From positions 1-64,000 of the forward strand of contig JBDSIR010000146.1 in the NCBI GenBank assembly GCA_039917855.1: 64,000 nt of DNA, in the 5' to 3' direction. The notes beneath the pieces were generated by a model, which ran no database searches, was not told where the DNA came from, and saw only the letters and a program-made list of their open reading frames with translations. Below are positions 44,612 through 53,496 of the stretch, one piece after another (the first letter of the stretch is position 1; every line of letters starts with the position of its first letter). The position numbers and the translations under genes were made by a program. This stretch comes from CAMLHU01 sp039917855. GTDB lineage: Bacteria; Gemmatimonadota; Gemmatimonadetes; Gemmatimonadales; GWC2-71-9.

Positions 44612-45552
44612 CGGAAGTGCTGGAAGCCGGTCAACATGACGGGTGCTGCGTGCTGCGTGAATTTCACCGCGTCGCCGGCAACGAGGCGACCGATCGGGGT
44701 CAGCTTCACGTCGAGGAGCGGCGGGGCGGCATCGGCAGGGAGGGCCACCAACAATTCATAATCTTCTCCCCCCTCCGCGGCATACGCCTCCGGTGTCTTC
44801 CCCGCTCTCGCCGCCTCGGCCGTCACGCCGGTACCGATCGGCAGACCATCCAGCTCGATCTCGGCCCCACAATTCGAAGCTGCGGCAAGGTGATGGATGT
44901 CGGACGCCAGCCCGTCGCTCAGGTCGAGCATCGCGGTCGCGGTCCGCGCCAGCACGCGCCCTGCGGCGATCCGCGGGACCGGGGTGGCGAACCGATGCCG
45001 CGCCCCCTCGTCGGGTCTCCGTCCATCAAGCCAGGCATCGAGCGCCGCCCGGGCTGACCCGAGTTCGCCGGTGACGTAGAGGATATCTCCCGGCCGTCCT
45101 CCACCCCGCGTCACCGGCCGTGACGCCTCACCGATCACGGTGACGACAACGGTCCACGTCGGGGCGCTGGAGAGATCGCCCCCCAGGATCTTGGTCCCCG
45201 CTTCTTCGGCCGCGAGCCCGGCCCCGCGCATCAACGTCGCCGCCTCCTTGTCGCTCCCGGCCTTGGGGACCCCGAGGGCGACGAGGACGCCGAGCGGGTT
45301 CGCTCCCTCGGCGGCGAGGTCGGACAGGGCCGCCGCGGTGGCGCGCCAGCCGATCTCTTCGTAGTTCAGCCACTCGGTGCGGAAATGCACTCCTTCGACC
45401 GAGACGTCGGTGCTGAGCGCGAGCATATGACCGCCGACCGGCAACAGGGCGGCGTCATCGCCCGACGGCGCGCCGCGTTCACCCAGCGCGGCAAGGATGG
45501 CGCGGACACGATCGAACTCGGGGCCGGGCCCCAGCTGCTGGTGAGCGCTCAC
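44608..45552 (-). CDS. thiL: Thiamine-monophosphate kinase
   Basis: A 314-residue AIR-synthase-fold kinase, GTG 45552. GDDAALLPV near 32, STDVSVEGVHFRTEW near 49, WRATAAALSDLAAEGANPLG, GGDLSSAP, DLSDGLASDIHHLA near 205, and GGEDYELLVALP near 262. It makes thiamine diphosphate. Start overlaps the propeller protein stop (GTGA). Confidence 0.94.
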   Translation of the reverse strand: MSAHQQLGPGPEFDRVRAILAALGERGAPSGDDAALLPVGGHMLALSTDVSVEGVHFRTEWLNYEEIGWRATAAALSDLAAEGANPLGVLVALGVPKAGSDKEAATLMRGAGLAAEEAGTKILGGDLSSAPTWTVVVTVIGEASRPVTRGGGRPGDILYVTGELGSARAALDAWLDGRRPDEGARHRFATPVPRIAAGRVLARTATAMLDLSDGLASDIHHLAAASNCGAEIELDGLPIGTGVTAEAARAGKTPEAYAAEGGEDYELLVALPADAAPPLLDVKLTPIGRLVAGDAVKFTQHAAPVMLTGFQHFR

Positions 45553-47174
45553 GGTTCCACGGCCCCGCGGCGAAAGCGCACCAGCCCGCGCGAGGTAGCG
45601 ACCCAGAGCCAGTCGGCCTCCACACTCACGTCCCACGCCTCGCCCGGAAGCGCGTCACCCACGGCGAGGATCCGCTGCACGGGGCCACCAAGGCGGGCAA
45701 AGCCGACACCGCGCGATCCGGCGATCCAGACCCCCTCGCGACCGTCGGCGAGGGCACGCCCTCGTCCCAGTTGGTCCGAAGGATCGGGGCCTGCCGTCCA
45801 GGCACCGGTGCGGGGATCTCGCCAGAGGAGCGAGTGGTCGGTGAGAGCGACAAGGGTGTCGCCGTGCCAGAGCAGCGCCGGGACCGGTGAGCGCAGCACG
45901 CCGAGGGCCTCCCACCCGGGGGCCTGGCGGAGATCGATCGCGCCGGGGAGGGCGGCGAAAAGTCCGGTGGGCGTGCCGACCCAGGTGGTATCTCCGGCGA
46001 TCGCGAGCGAGTATGCCGGCGCCGCGTAGCCGGGAGCGATGCGGACCACGCCGCTGTCGGTGAGCTCGGCGACCCCCGCGGCGGTGCCGAAGATGAGCCG
46101 TCCCCGCCGCGCTGCGATCGCGAGGATCCGGCGATCGGCGAGACCATCCTGTTCGGTGAGCCAGCGGACCCGCTCACCGGTGCGGGTGAGCGCGAGCACG
46201 CCCTGATCGGTGCCGAGCCAGAGAAGCGAATCGACCACGCGCAGGGCACGCACCTGGCGGAAGGGCTGACCGAAGACCTGGTCACCGAAGTACCACTTCG
46301 TTCCGTCGATCCCATCGGGCACCTCGACCAGTGCGGCCCCACCGGCGAAGGAGCGGTCGGTGACCGCCCACGCTCCGCCGGGGACGGCGAAGACCGCGCC
46401 GACCTCTTCGCCGGGAAGTCCCCAAGGGCGGGGTTCGGGAGAAACGCTGCCAAATGGCAGCCACAACAGCCCCGACCCGTCGGTGCCGAGCCACCAGCCG
46501 CTCTGATCGGACGCGGGGGCGGCGGCGCGGAGCCGCACGGCACGGAGCCCCGGCCCCATCAGTGTCCCCGAGATCGCGCCGCCGAGCTGGGGGTTGGCGC
46601 GTGCGGCATCCTCGACCGTGGTGGCGCGGATGAGGTCGGACCCCCGGGGCGGCTCGGTGGCCGGGATCGCGATCCCCATTCCCCGGGTGGCCACGACCCA
46701 CCCACTCGGCGTCCGCAAGTAGAGTCCATCCGCAGGGCGGCTCCGATCGACCGCCGCCACGAGGACCGCGCCCCCCGCGGATCCTTGATCCCAGAGGTCG
46801 AGCACCGGGTCGTACCGGAGCCATCCGGAGCCGGTCACGATCCAGAGCGACTGGTCGAGCGGATCGACCAGCGAGCCGCGCGCCTGCTCCAGGGCGCCCT
46901 GCCCCGGTGCGTCGAACGGTCCTTGCCACTCGCGCCGGACCTGATCGCGGACGAGGACCTGGCCGGCGCTCACGACGTAGAGGCGTTCGAAGCTGGAGGC
47001 GACGGCGTAGATGTGAAGCATCTCGCGTAGGACGACGCGGTCCTCGGTGCGCCAACGTGTTTGGGCGCGCACAGGAGGAGGGACGAGAAGCCAACACACG
47101 AGGGTCATCCCGAGCAGAGCGAGGGATCTACCCAGCGCTGATCGACGACGGATCCCACGATCCGATCGATGCAT
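45549..47174 (-). CDS. Secreted propeller protein (two-component-regulator-propeller-like)
   Basis: A 541-residue protein with an N-terminal signal peptide ending PVRAQ near residue 38 and a seven-or-more-bladed propeller (WLGTDQGVLALTRTGERVRWLTEQDGLADRRI is a typical Reg_prop blade; others at WWLGTDGSGLLWLP, TTWVGTPTGLFAALP, WVATSRGLVRFR). Likely periplasmic or outer-membrane associated; function unknown. The start at 47174 lies between the arms of a repeat, which also supplies GAGGGA as ribosome-binding site; an ATG at 47108 is the alternative but lacks a basic n-region. Confidence 0.75.
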   Translation of the reverse strand: MHRSDRGIRRRSALGRSLALLGMTLVCWLLVPPPVRAQTRWRTEDRVVLREMLHIYAVASSFERLYVVSAGQVLVRDQVRREWQGPFDAPGQGALEQARGSLVDPLDQSLWIVTGSGWLRYDPVLDLWDQGSAGGAVLVAAVDRSRPADGLYLRTPSGWVVATRGMGIAIPATEPPRGSDLIRATTVEDAARANPQLGGAISGTLMGPGLRAVRLRAAAPASDQSGWWLGTDGSGLLWLPFGSVSPEPRPWGLPGEEVGAVFAVPGGAWAVTDRSFAGGAALVEVPDGIDGTKWYFGDQVFGQPFRQVRALRVVDSLLWLGTDQGVLALTRTGERVRWLTEQDGLADRRILAIAARRGRLIFGTAAGVAELTDSGVVRIAPGYAAPAYSLAIAGDTTWVGTPTGLFAALPGAIDLRQAPGWEALGVLRSPVPALLWHGDTLVALTDHSLLWRDPRTGAWTAGPDPSDQLGRGRALADGREGVWIAGSRGVGFARLGGPVQRILAVGDALPGEAWDVSVEADWLWVATSRGLVRFRRGAVEP

Positions 47175-47202
47175 GCTAGATCCCTCGCTCCGCTCGGGAT
47201 GA
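47104..47202. repeat. TCATCCCGAGC/GAGGGATCTA inverted repeat
   Basis: Arms 47104-47130 and 47177-47202 are near-perfect inverses (TCATCCCGAGC...GCGAGGGATCTA) flanking a 46-base centre. Related to the 17 and 20 kb elements. It holds the translation start and part of the signal peptide of the propeller gene (RSLALLGMT). Confidence 0.8.
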
Positions 47203-47216
47203 CAATTGCGCGCTCA

Positions 47217-48782
47217 TCAACTTGCCTTGGGGCGTTCCAAGTCGACCAGCACCGGGGCGCGCGGAATGGGCCGTGCGGCACCCCGCAGCTCCCACGCCCG
47301 CCAGAGATCGGGAAAGGCCGCGACGACGTCCATCGGCCGGATGGTCCGCGCGCTGGTCCGGCGGGCCGCGAGATCAGCCGCGCGACCCAGCGCCTGCGCG
47401 CCGAGTGCGGCCGCATGGACCGGATCGAGTCCCGCGGCAAGGGCCGCGCCCACCAGACCGCTCAGCACGTCCCCGCTTCCACCGGTGGCGAGTCCGGGGT
47501 TCCCCGCCGCGATGCTCCACGGTGCTCCACCCGCCGGAGCCGCGACGACCGTGGGCACCCCCTTCAACAGCACCACGACCCCGGACGCGACCGCGGCCCC
47601 TGAAGCCGCACCCCAGGGATCCTGCTCCGCCGCGCCGGCCTGGTCGGGAAAGAGCGAGCGGAATTCACCGAGGTGGGGGGTGAGGACGGCGCGACGACCA
47701 GCGAGAAGGGACTCGAGTTCCGGCAATGCGCCGACGAATGCGATCAATCCGTCCGCATCGAGCACGACGGAAGCGGATGGGGATGCGGAGGCGACCAGCG
47801 CCTTGATCCCCTCCCGCACGCCGGTCCCCCGCCCCAAGCCGGGCCCGATGACCAACACGTCGGCCTTCTCCAGCACCCCTCGCAACTCCTCACTCACAGC
47901 TCCCCCCTCCCAGACCCGTGCCTGCACATCGGGTTCCGCCTCCGCAAGTAGCTCGGCCGTTCCGGCCGAGGAAGCAGTGAAGAGCAGACCCGCGCCGGCA
48001 GCGAAGGCCGAGCGCGCGGTGAGGCGAAGGGCGCCGCTCATCCCTGGCGCGCCTCCGACACAGACAACGCGCCCACGCTCACCCTTGTGTGCCTTCGCAC
48101 GGAGCCGCGGCAGCCATTCGGCGGCCTGATCATCGGTGACGAGGGTGGGCCACGCCGGATCGGGGCTGGGGTGCCCGATGTCGATCACCACGACGTCACC
48201 CACCTCGTCGCGTGCGAGGAGGTGGCCCCGGCGAAGCCCGCCGAACGTCACCGAGCAGGTGGCCTTGGGAGCGCCATGCAGGAGACCGGTGCCCAGATCG
48301 ACGCCGGTCGGACCGTCGAGGGCAAGTATGGGGAGGGGGAGGTCGTGCAGGCGATCGAGGAGGGCGCCGACCGCGCCTTTCGGCGCTCCGGCCGCACCGG
48401 TGCCGAGCAGCGCATCGACGAGAATCCCGACCTGTGGCCAGGGACCGTCCGGCGCCACTTCGCGGACCCCGGCCGCGCGAGCGCGCACCGCGACCTTGGA
48501 GGTGAGGGGGGCCGACTCCCCCGCCGACGCGACCCAGACCGGGAGGCCGAGGGCGTGGAGCGCGCGGGCGAGGACCCAGCCATCGCCGCCGTTATGGCCG
48601 GGACCGGCGGCGATCAGCACCCCTTTCCGCGCGGCGTGGCCGAAGCGGTCGAGCAGCACGATGGCCGCCCCTCGCCCCGCCCCTTCCATCAACGTTTCGA
48701 GCGCCATCCCCTCCCCTTCGGCACGCTTGTCCCACGCCGCGGACTCGGCGGGCGAGAGGACGGGGATGGTGGGGGCGGGCAT
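47217..48782 (-). CDS. nnr: Bifunctional NAD(P)H-hydrate epimerase/dehydratase
   Basis: A 521-residue two-domain repair enzyme. N-domain epimerase (residues 1-215): AAGPGHNGGDGWVLAR near 57 and VDALLGTGAAG. C-domain ADP/ATP-dependent dehydratase (about 230-500): GRVVCVGGAPGMSGALRL, VIGPGLGRG, LTPHLGEF and NPGLATGGSGDVLSG. It restores damaged NAD(P)H hydrates. ATG 48782 (MPAPTIPVLSP); longer frame to 48884 translates a hairpin. Confidence 0.93.
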   Translation of the reverse strand: MPAPTIPVLSPAESAAWDKRAEGEGMALETLMEGAGRGAAIVLLDRFGHAARKGVLIAAGPGHNGGDGWVLARALHALGLPVWVASAGESAPLTSKVAVRARAAGVREVAPDGPWPQVGILVDALLGTGAAGAPKGAVGALLDRLHDLPLPILALDGPTGVDLGTGLLHGAPKATCSVTFGGLRRGHLLARDEVGDVVVIDIGHPSPDPAWPTLVTDDQAAEWLPRLRAKAHKGERGRVVCVGGAPGMSGALRLTARSAFAAGAGLLFTASSAGTAELLAEAEPDVQARVWEGGAVSEELRGVLEKADVLVIGPGLGRGTGVREGIKALVASASPSASVVLDADGLIAFVGALPELESLLAGRRAVLTPHLGEFRSLFPDQAGAAEQDPWGAASGAAVASGVVVLLKGVPTVVAAPAGGAPWSIAAGNPGLATGGSGDVLSGLVGAALAAGLDPVHAAALGAQALGRAADLAARRTSARTIRPMDVVAAFPDLWRAWELRGAARPIPRAPVLVDLERPKAS

Positions 48783-48789
48783 GTTGGAA

Positions 48790-48906
48790 AGGTAAGCGGT
48801 GAGCGGTAAGAGGTGAGCGGGCCGTGCGGTCGAGGTGGTGCCTGGTGAATAGGCGGGGGACCCGACTTCAGGCCCCCCGCTCACCGCTTACCGCTCACCG
48901 CTCACG
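48790..48906. repeat. Heptamer-word hairpin GTAAGCG
   Basis: Arm 1 (48790-48822) GTAAGCG-GTGAGCG-GTAAGAG-GTGAGCG; arm 2 (48874-48906) CTCACCG-CTTACCG-CTCACCG. The words contain stops in several phases; arm 2 supplies the TGA stop of the zinc-ribbon gene. Confidence 0.85.
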
Positions 48907-49096
48907 CAGGTGTAGTACCAGCGATCTTCCCATAGGAGACCTCCCCCTTGTGGATCCGCATATGGAATCCGCAGGCGGGATTGGTGCAGGCCCACGCCTT
49001 GAACTTGAGCGAAGAGCCTTCGGGGCCGTAGTCCGACAGCGGCACCAGCACTCCGTCCTCACACTTCACGCACTCCGGGAACTCGCGATTATCCAT
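48902..49096 (-). CDS. Small zinc-ribbon protein
   Basis: A 64-residue protein with CVKC near residue 9 and ACTNPACGF near 36, forming one zinc ribbon. No named family recognised. It is followed upstream by the Minf_1886 gene (15 bp gap). The last codons (AGTTPA, stop) come from hairpin arm 2. Confidence 0.7.
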   Translation of the reverse strand: MDNREFPECVKCEDGVLVPLSDYGPEGSSLKFKAWACTNPACGFHMRIHKGEVSYGKIAGTTPA

Positions 49097-49111
49097 CCCC
49101 CCTCCTCTGCC

Positions 49112-49522
49112 TCAGGGTTCGAGGCGGTCCGGGTCCTTCGTGAATGCGACGCGGGCCCAGACCCGATCAGGGCCCAGCGCATCAGGGAACTCGTACACAC
49201 CTTCGAAATCCTCCACCCGGTCGCCCGGCTGGGTGCTCAACAGGCTCACGTCGACCAGCGCGAAAACGATGTGGCCGATGTCCTTGGTGGTGGTGATCCC
49301 CCAATGGGTCAGCACGGTGCGCGCGAGCAGCCCATACTGCTGCAACGCGAGGTCGCGACAGGCCCAGGCGAGCTCGCTCCCGGTCACGTGCCGGCGTTGG
49401 GGGAGCTTCTCCTGCAGGAATTCGATCGCCGCGAGCACGAACAGGAACCCGCGCTCGTGATAGCGCCGCTCGCGTCGGCGGATGCGGGCGAGGACCTCCT
49501 CGGCGAACTGGACGTCGCTCAC
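49112..49522 (-). CDS. Minf_1886 family protein
   Basis: A 136-residue protein with the pattern of TIGR04138: FAEEVLARIRRRERRYHERGFLFVLAAIEFLQEKL, HVTGSELAWACRDLALQQYG, TVLTHWGITTTKDIGHIVFALVDV and DFEGVYEFPDAL. Widespread in Planctomycetes, Verrucomicrobia and related groups; function unknown. GTG start, GTGA overlap with glyA. Confidence 0.8.
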   Translation of the reverse strand: MSDVQFAEEVLARIRRRERRYHERGFLFVLAAIEFLQEKLPQRRHVTGSELAWACRDLALQQYGLLARTVLTHWGITTTKDIGHIVFALVDVSLLSTQPGDRVEDFEGVYEFPDALGPDRVWARVAFTKDPDRLEP

Positions 49523-50784
49523 CGACGCCCCTTGGGGGTGACGTAGAGGGGGAATCCATCGGTCAGCTGCCCCACTTCGCGGTGCACCCGCGTCACCGTC
49601 GCGTCGTCCTTCCGGGTGATCACCTCGTCGATGAGCCCCGCGATCCGCTCCATCTCCCGTTCCTTCATTCCCCGCGTCGTCAGGGCCGGCGTGCCAAGTC
49701 GGATGCCGCTGGTGACGAACGGAGACTGGGGGTCGTCAGGGATCGTGTTCTTGTTGACCGTGATGCCGGCCCGATCCAGCAGCTTCTCGGCGTCCTTGCC
49801 GGTCATCCCCTTCGGCCGGAGGTCGACCAGCATCAAGTGGGTGTCGGTGCCGCCGGAGACGATGGCGAAGCCCCGGTCCATCAGCGCTGCGGCCAGGGTG
49901 CGCGCGTTGGCCACCACCTGGTGGGCGTAGACCTTGAAGTCCTCGGTGAGGCACTCGCCGAAGGCCACCGCCTTGGCGGCGATGACGTGCATCAAGGGCC
50001 CCCCCTGCGTGCCGGGGAAGACCGACTTGTCGACCGCCTTGGCCCGTTCGGCGTCGGAGAGGATCAGGCCACCGCGCGGTCCGCGGAGGGTCTTATGGGT
50101 GGTGCTGGTGACCACCTGGGCGTGCGGCACCGGCGACGGGTGGGCGCCCCCCGCGACCAGTCCGGCGAAGTGCGCCATGTCGATCAGCAGGATCGCGCCG
50201 ACCTCGTCGGCGATGGAGCGGAGCGCCGCGAAGTCGAGGATCCGGGCGTAGGCGCTGCCGCCGGCCACGATCATCTTCGGATTCTCGGCGTGTGCCTGGG
50301 TGCGGAGCCGGTCGTAATCGATCCGACCGGTGGCCGGATCCACACCGTAGTGCACCGCCTGCCAGATCACACCGCTGTGGTTGACCGACGCACCGTGCGA
50401 GAGGTGCCCCCCGTGGGGGAGCGACATCGCCAGGAACTTCTCCCCCGGCTTCAGGACCGCCATGAACGCGGCGAAGTTGGCGGTGGCACCCGAATGGGGC
50501 TGCACGTTCGCGTGGGCCGCGCCGAAGAGGCGCTTCACCCGTTCGATGGCGAGCGACTCGACCTGATCGACCACCTCGCAGCCCCCGTAGTACCGCTTCC
50601 CGGGATACCCCTCGGCGTATTTGTTGGTGAGCGGAGTTCCCATCGCATCGATGACGGCGCGAGAAGCGAAGTTCTCGCTGGCGATCAGCTCGAGGCCGTG
50701 TCGCTCGCGCGCCAGCTCGTCGTCAACGATGCGCGCCACGTCGGGATCGGCGGCGCGCAGGGAGGCCGTGGGGTCGAGCGTCAC
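49519..50784 (-). CDS. glyA: Serine hydroxymethyltransferase
   Basis: A 421-residue PLP enzyme, GTG 50784. LELIASENFASRAV near 32, TNKYAEGYPGKRYYGGCE near 53, PHSGATANFAAFMAVL, the PLP Lys in VVTSTTHKTLRGPRGG near 228 and GSAYARILDF. It converts serine plus tetrahydrofolate to glycine. Start overlaps the rpiB stop (GTGA). Confidence 0.97.
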   Translation of the reverse strand: MTLDPTASLRAADPDVARIVDDELARERHGLELIASENFASRAVIDAMGTPLTNKYAEGYPGKRYYGGCEVVDQVESLAIERVKRLFGAAHANVQPHSGATANFAAFMAVLKPGEKFLAMSLPHGGHLSHGASVNHSGVIWQAVHYGVDPATGRIDYDRLRTQAHAENPKMIVAGGSAYARILDFAALRSIADEVGAILLIDMAHFAGLVAGGAHPSPVPHAQVVTSTTHKTLRGPRGGLILSDAERAKAVDKSVFPGTQGGPLMHVIAAKAVAFGECLTEDFKVYAHQVVANARTLAAALMDRGFAIVSGGTDTHLMLVDLRPKGMTGKDAEKLLDRAGITVNKNTIPDDPQSPFVTSGIRLGTPALTTRGMKEREMERIAGLIDEVITRKDDATVTRVHREVGQLTDGFPLYVTPKGRR

Positions 50785-51224
50785 GGGGTGTCGGTCTCGA
50801 TCTTGGCGACGCGGCGGGAATGACGCCCCCCTTCGAACGGGGTGTCGAGCCACGCCTTGAGGATGGCCACCCCCTCGTCGTCGCTCAGGCAGCGCGCCGG
50901 GAGGACCAGGATGTTGGCGTCATTATGGGCCCGGGCCAGGTGAGCGATCTCCGGATTCCACGCCACCGCGGCGCGGACCCCGTGATGCCGGTTCGCGGCG
51001 TAGGCCATCCCGAGCCCGGTGCCGCAGAGGAGCACCCCGCGCTTCGCCTCTCCCACCTCGACCTGATGGGCGACGGGATGGGCGTAGTCGGGGTAGTCGG
51101 TGCTGTCGAGGGAGTTGGTGCCGACGTCGATGGGATCGTAGCCGAGCTGCTTGAGCTCGGCGACCAGCCGTTGCTTGAGCGGGAAGCCGGCGTGGTCGGC
51201 CCCGATGGGGATGCGTTCGGGCAT
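50781..51224 (-). CDS. rpiB: Ribose-5-phosphate isomerase B
   Basis: A 147-residue RpiB. GADHAGFPLKQRLVAELK at residues 6-23, DSTDYPDYAHPVAHQV, and the catalytic LLCGTGLGMAYAANRHHGVRAA near 68 (Cys general base). Works in the pentose phosphate pathway. ATG 51224; the longer frame runs into a repeat at 51236-51262. Confidence 0.94.
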   Translation of the reverse strand: MPERIPIGADHAGFPLKQRLVAELKQLGYDPIDVGTNSLDSTDYPDYAHPVAHQVEVGEAKRGVLLCGTGLGMAYAANRHHGVRAAVAWNPEIAHLARAHNDANILVLPARCLSDDEGVAILKAWLDTPFEGGRHSRRVAKIETDTP

Positions 51225-51235
51225 GGTTGAATCTA

Positions 51236-51262
51236 GACGGCTAGGCGGTAAGGCGGTAAGGT
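51236..51262. repeat. Octamer words TAAGGCGG
   Basis: Three tandem words (TAGGCGG, TAAGGCGG, TAAGGTGG) in the gap between rpiB and the dehydrogenase gene. No clear inverse arm. Confidence 0.65.
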
Positions 51263-51314
51263 GGCCAACTGGCAAGGAACCGTCCCGTACCCACTCTGCC
51301 CCGCAGTTCGCCGG

Positions 51315-52373
51315 CTACGCGATATACAACTTCCGAAGGGGCTTGATCGCTTCGATCCGCTCTTCCGCCAGGCGGTCGGCCGCGGCGTAGCTCGGGATCT
51401 TGTGCTCCGCGGCGATGGCGTAGACCCGGAGCGTGGTTTCGTAGATGTCCCCCGCCTTCCGCCTGGCGCGCTCGAGCGCCCAGCCCTGCAGCTCCCCGTA
51501 CACATTGATGAGCCCGCCACCGTTCACGACGTAGTCCGGCGCGTAGACCATCCCCTGCTTTTCGAGCTGGGCACCGTGGCGCTCCTCGGCGAGCTGATTG
51601 TTGGCCCCGCCGCAAATGACCTCGACCTTGAGTTGCTTCAAGGTCTCATCGTTGATCGTGGCGCCCAGCGCGTTGGGCGAGTAGATGTCGGCCTTCTGGG
51701 AATAGATCTCGTCGGGCTTCACCGCCGTGGCGCCGGTCGCGTCGACCATCGCCTTGACCTTGGCGGTGTCGATGTCGGTCACGATGAGCTTGGCCCCCTC
51801 GGCGTGGAGCAGGCCGCAGAGATGCTTGGCCACGTTGCCGCACCCCTGGACGGCGATGGTCTTGCCGGTCAGGACGTCGGAGCCCCAGCGGGTCTTGGCG
51901 GCGGCCTTCATCCCCATGTAGACGCCGTAGGCGGTCACCGGCGACGGGTCGCCCGACTTGCCGTGGAGCCCCACGACGTGCGGGGTCTCGGAGTGGATGT
52001 ACTCCATGTCCGCGGGGCTCGTCCCCACGTCCTCGGCGGTAATGTAGCGCCCGCCGAGCGACTGCACGAAGCGGCCGTGGGCGCGGAACATCGCCTCGCG
52101 GTCCTTCCGCTTGTTGTCGCCCACGATGACGGATTTGCCACCGCCGAGGTTGACGCCGGCCACCGCGGCCTTGTAGGTCATCCCGCGGGCGAGCCGGAGC
52201 GCGTCGGTGATGGCATCGTCCGTGCTGGCATACTGCCAGAATCGGGTGCCTCCGAGTGCCGGGCCGAGCGTGGTATCGTGGATCGCGATGATGCCGAAGT
52301 AGCCGGAACTCGGCTCATGGCTGAGCAAGACCTGCTCGTGGTTGTACTGGGCCATCGCCTTCTGGAGGTCCAT
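51315..52373 (-). CDS. Glu/Leu/Phe/Val dehydrogenase (leucine-dehydrogenase type)
   Basis: A 352-residue enzyme. LGPALGGTRFWQYAS near 39, catalytic Lys in AGVNLGGGKSVIVGD near 79, RYITAEDVGTSPADMEYIHSET near 109 and Rossmann motif TIAVQGCGNVAKHLCGLL near 178. The length and TAEDVGTS motif favour leucine/valine dehydrogenase, giving branched-chain 2-oxo acids plus ammonia. It may feed the acyl-CoA pathway at 8-20 kb. Confidence 0.92.
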   Translation of the reverse strand: MDLQKAMAQYNHEQVLLSHEPSSGYFGIIAIHDTTLGPALGGTRFWQYASTDDAITDALRLARGMTYKAAVAGVNLGGGKSVIVGDNKRKDREAMFRAHGRFVQSLGGRYITAEDVGTSPADMEYIHSETPHVVGLHGKSGDPSPVTAYGVYMGMKAAAKTRWGSDVLTGKTIAVQGCGNVAKHLCGLLHAEGAKLIVTDIDTAKVKAMVDATGATAVKPDEIYSQKADIYSPNALGATINDETLKQLKVEVICGGANNQLAEERHGAQLEKQGMVYAPDYVVNGGGLINVYGELQGWALERARRKAGDIYETTLRVYAIAAEHKIPSYAAADRLAEERIEAIKPLRKLYIA

Positions 52374-52400
52374 GGATGCGTCCTGCTGCGGAAGTGTGTC

Positions 52401-52491
52401 AGGGTGACCAGTGACCGGTGACCAGTGACCGGGCCTCAAGAGAGGAGCTCACCAACAGGCCCGGTCACTGGTTACTGGTTACTGCTCACTT
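52401..52491. repeat. Heptamer-word hairpin GTGACCA (locus 3)
   Basis: Arm 1 (52401-52434) GTGACCA-GTGACCG-GTGACCA-GTGACCG; arm 2 (52458-52491) is the inverse with five or so mismatches, loop about 23 bases. Arm 2 ends at the 3-hydroxyacyl-CoA dehydrogenase stop. Confidence 0.85.
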
Positions 52492-53337
52492 CGAATATTC
52501 GTAAAAGCCCCGCCCCGTCTTCCGTCCCAGCTGCCCCGCCGCGACCATCCGGCGGAGGAGCGGACAGGGACGGTACTTGTCGTCGCCCAATCCCTTGTGC
52601 AGCACTTCGAGGATCGCGAGGCAGACGTCGAGCCCGATCAGGTCGGCCAGCGCCAGCGGGCCCATCGGATGGGCCATCCCCAGCTTCATCACCGTATCGA
52701 TCGACTCGGCGGTGGCCACGCCTTCCATCAGGCAGTATACCGCCTCGTTGACCATCGGCATCAGGATCCGATTGGCCACGAAGCCGGGGTAGTCGTTCAC
52801 CTCGACCGGCGTCTTGCCCAATGCCTTGCACCACTCCATCACCTTGGCCGTCGTGGCATCGCTGGTGCGCTGGCCGCGGATGATCTCCACCAGCTGCATG
52901 ACCGGGACCGGATTCATGAAATGCATCCCGATCACCAGCTCGGGCCGCTTGGTCCTGGCGGCGATCTCGGTGATCGAGATCGAGCTGGTGTTGGTCGCGA
53001 GTATCGTCCCCGGCGGGCAGATCGCGTCCAGACCCTCGAAGACCTTGAACTTCACGAGCGGGTTCTCGCTCGCCGCCTCGACCACCAGCGCCGCGTCCTT
53101 CACCGCCGTGAGGTCGGTCCCGGCAGTGACGCGCTTCAGCGTCGCCGCAGCGTCGGCCTCGGAGAGGGTCCCCTTCTTCACCACCCGGGCGAGCGACACC
53201 TTGATGGCCTCGAGCCCCTTGTGGAGTGCGGCCTGTTGCACGTCGACGAGCAGGACGTCGTTCCCCTGGGCCGCGAAGACCTGGGCGATCCCGTTGCCCA
53301 TTGTCCCTGCACCAATGACCGCGATTCGAGTCATCAT
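52486..53337 (-). CDS. 3-hydroxybutyryl-CoA dehydrogenase family
   Basis: A 283-residue NAD-dependent enzyme. IAVIGAGTMGNGIAQVFA at residues 5-22, ATNTSSISITEIAART near 118, the active His in GMHFMNPVPVMQLVEII near 141 and the C-terminal dimer helix region (GLDVCLAILEVLHKGLGDDKYRP). Oxidises 3-hydroxyacyl-CoA in beta-oxidation or works in reverse. Upstream is thiolase after two unrelated genes. Confidence 0.94.
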   Translation of the reverse strand: MMTRIAVIGAGTMGNGIAQVFAAQGNDVLLVDVQQAALHKGLEAIKVSLARVVKKGTLSEADAAATLKRVTAGTDLTAVKDAALVVEAASENPLVKFKVFEGLDAICPPGTILATNTSSISITEIAARTKRPELVIGMHFMNPVPVMQLVEIIRGQRTSDATTAKVMEWCKALGKTPVEVNDYPGFVANRILMPMVNEAVYCLMEGVATAESIDTVMKLGMAHPMGPLALADLIGLDVCLAILEVLHKGLGDDKYRPCPLLRRMVAAGQLGRKTGRGFYEYSK

Positions 53338-53355
53338 CTGTCCTTGCAATTGAAT

Positions 53356-53473
53356 GGCTGCTGGCTACTGGCTATTGGCTGCTTCATCCTGCGAACTGGC
53401 ACTGGCGCGATCGGCCAGAAGCCAGGAGCCAGGAGCCTTCGAGTTCGATGTCCACCGGAACAGCAGCACCGCC
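53356..53473. repeat. 118-bp direct repeat, copy 1 (duplicated end of the CPBP gene)
   Basis: The same 118-base stretch occurs at 53497-53614 with about a dozen mismatches, mostly transitions, and a 23-bp spacer. On the minus strand copy 1 still encodes an intact second C-terminus (AVLLFRWTSNSKAPGSWLL...ANSQ, stop) downstream of the real stop. Both copies include TGGCTAC-type and AGCCAGG-type heptamer words. Confidence 0.9.
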
Positions 53474-53496
53474 TTGCGAGTATCACGGTTGCAAAG

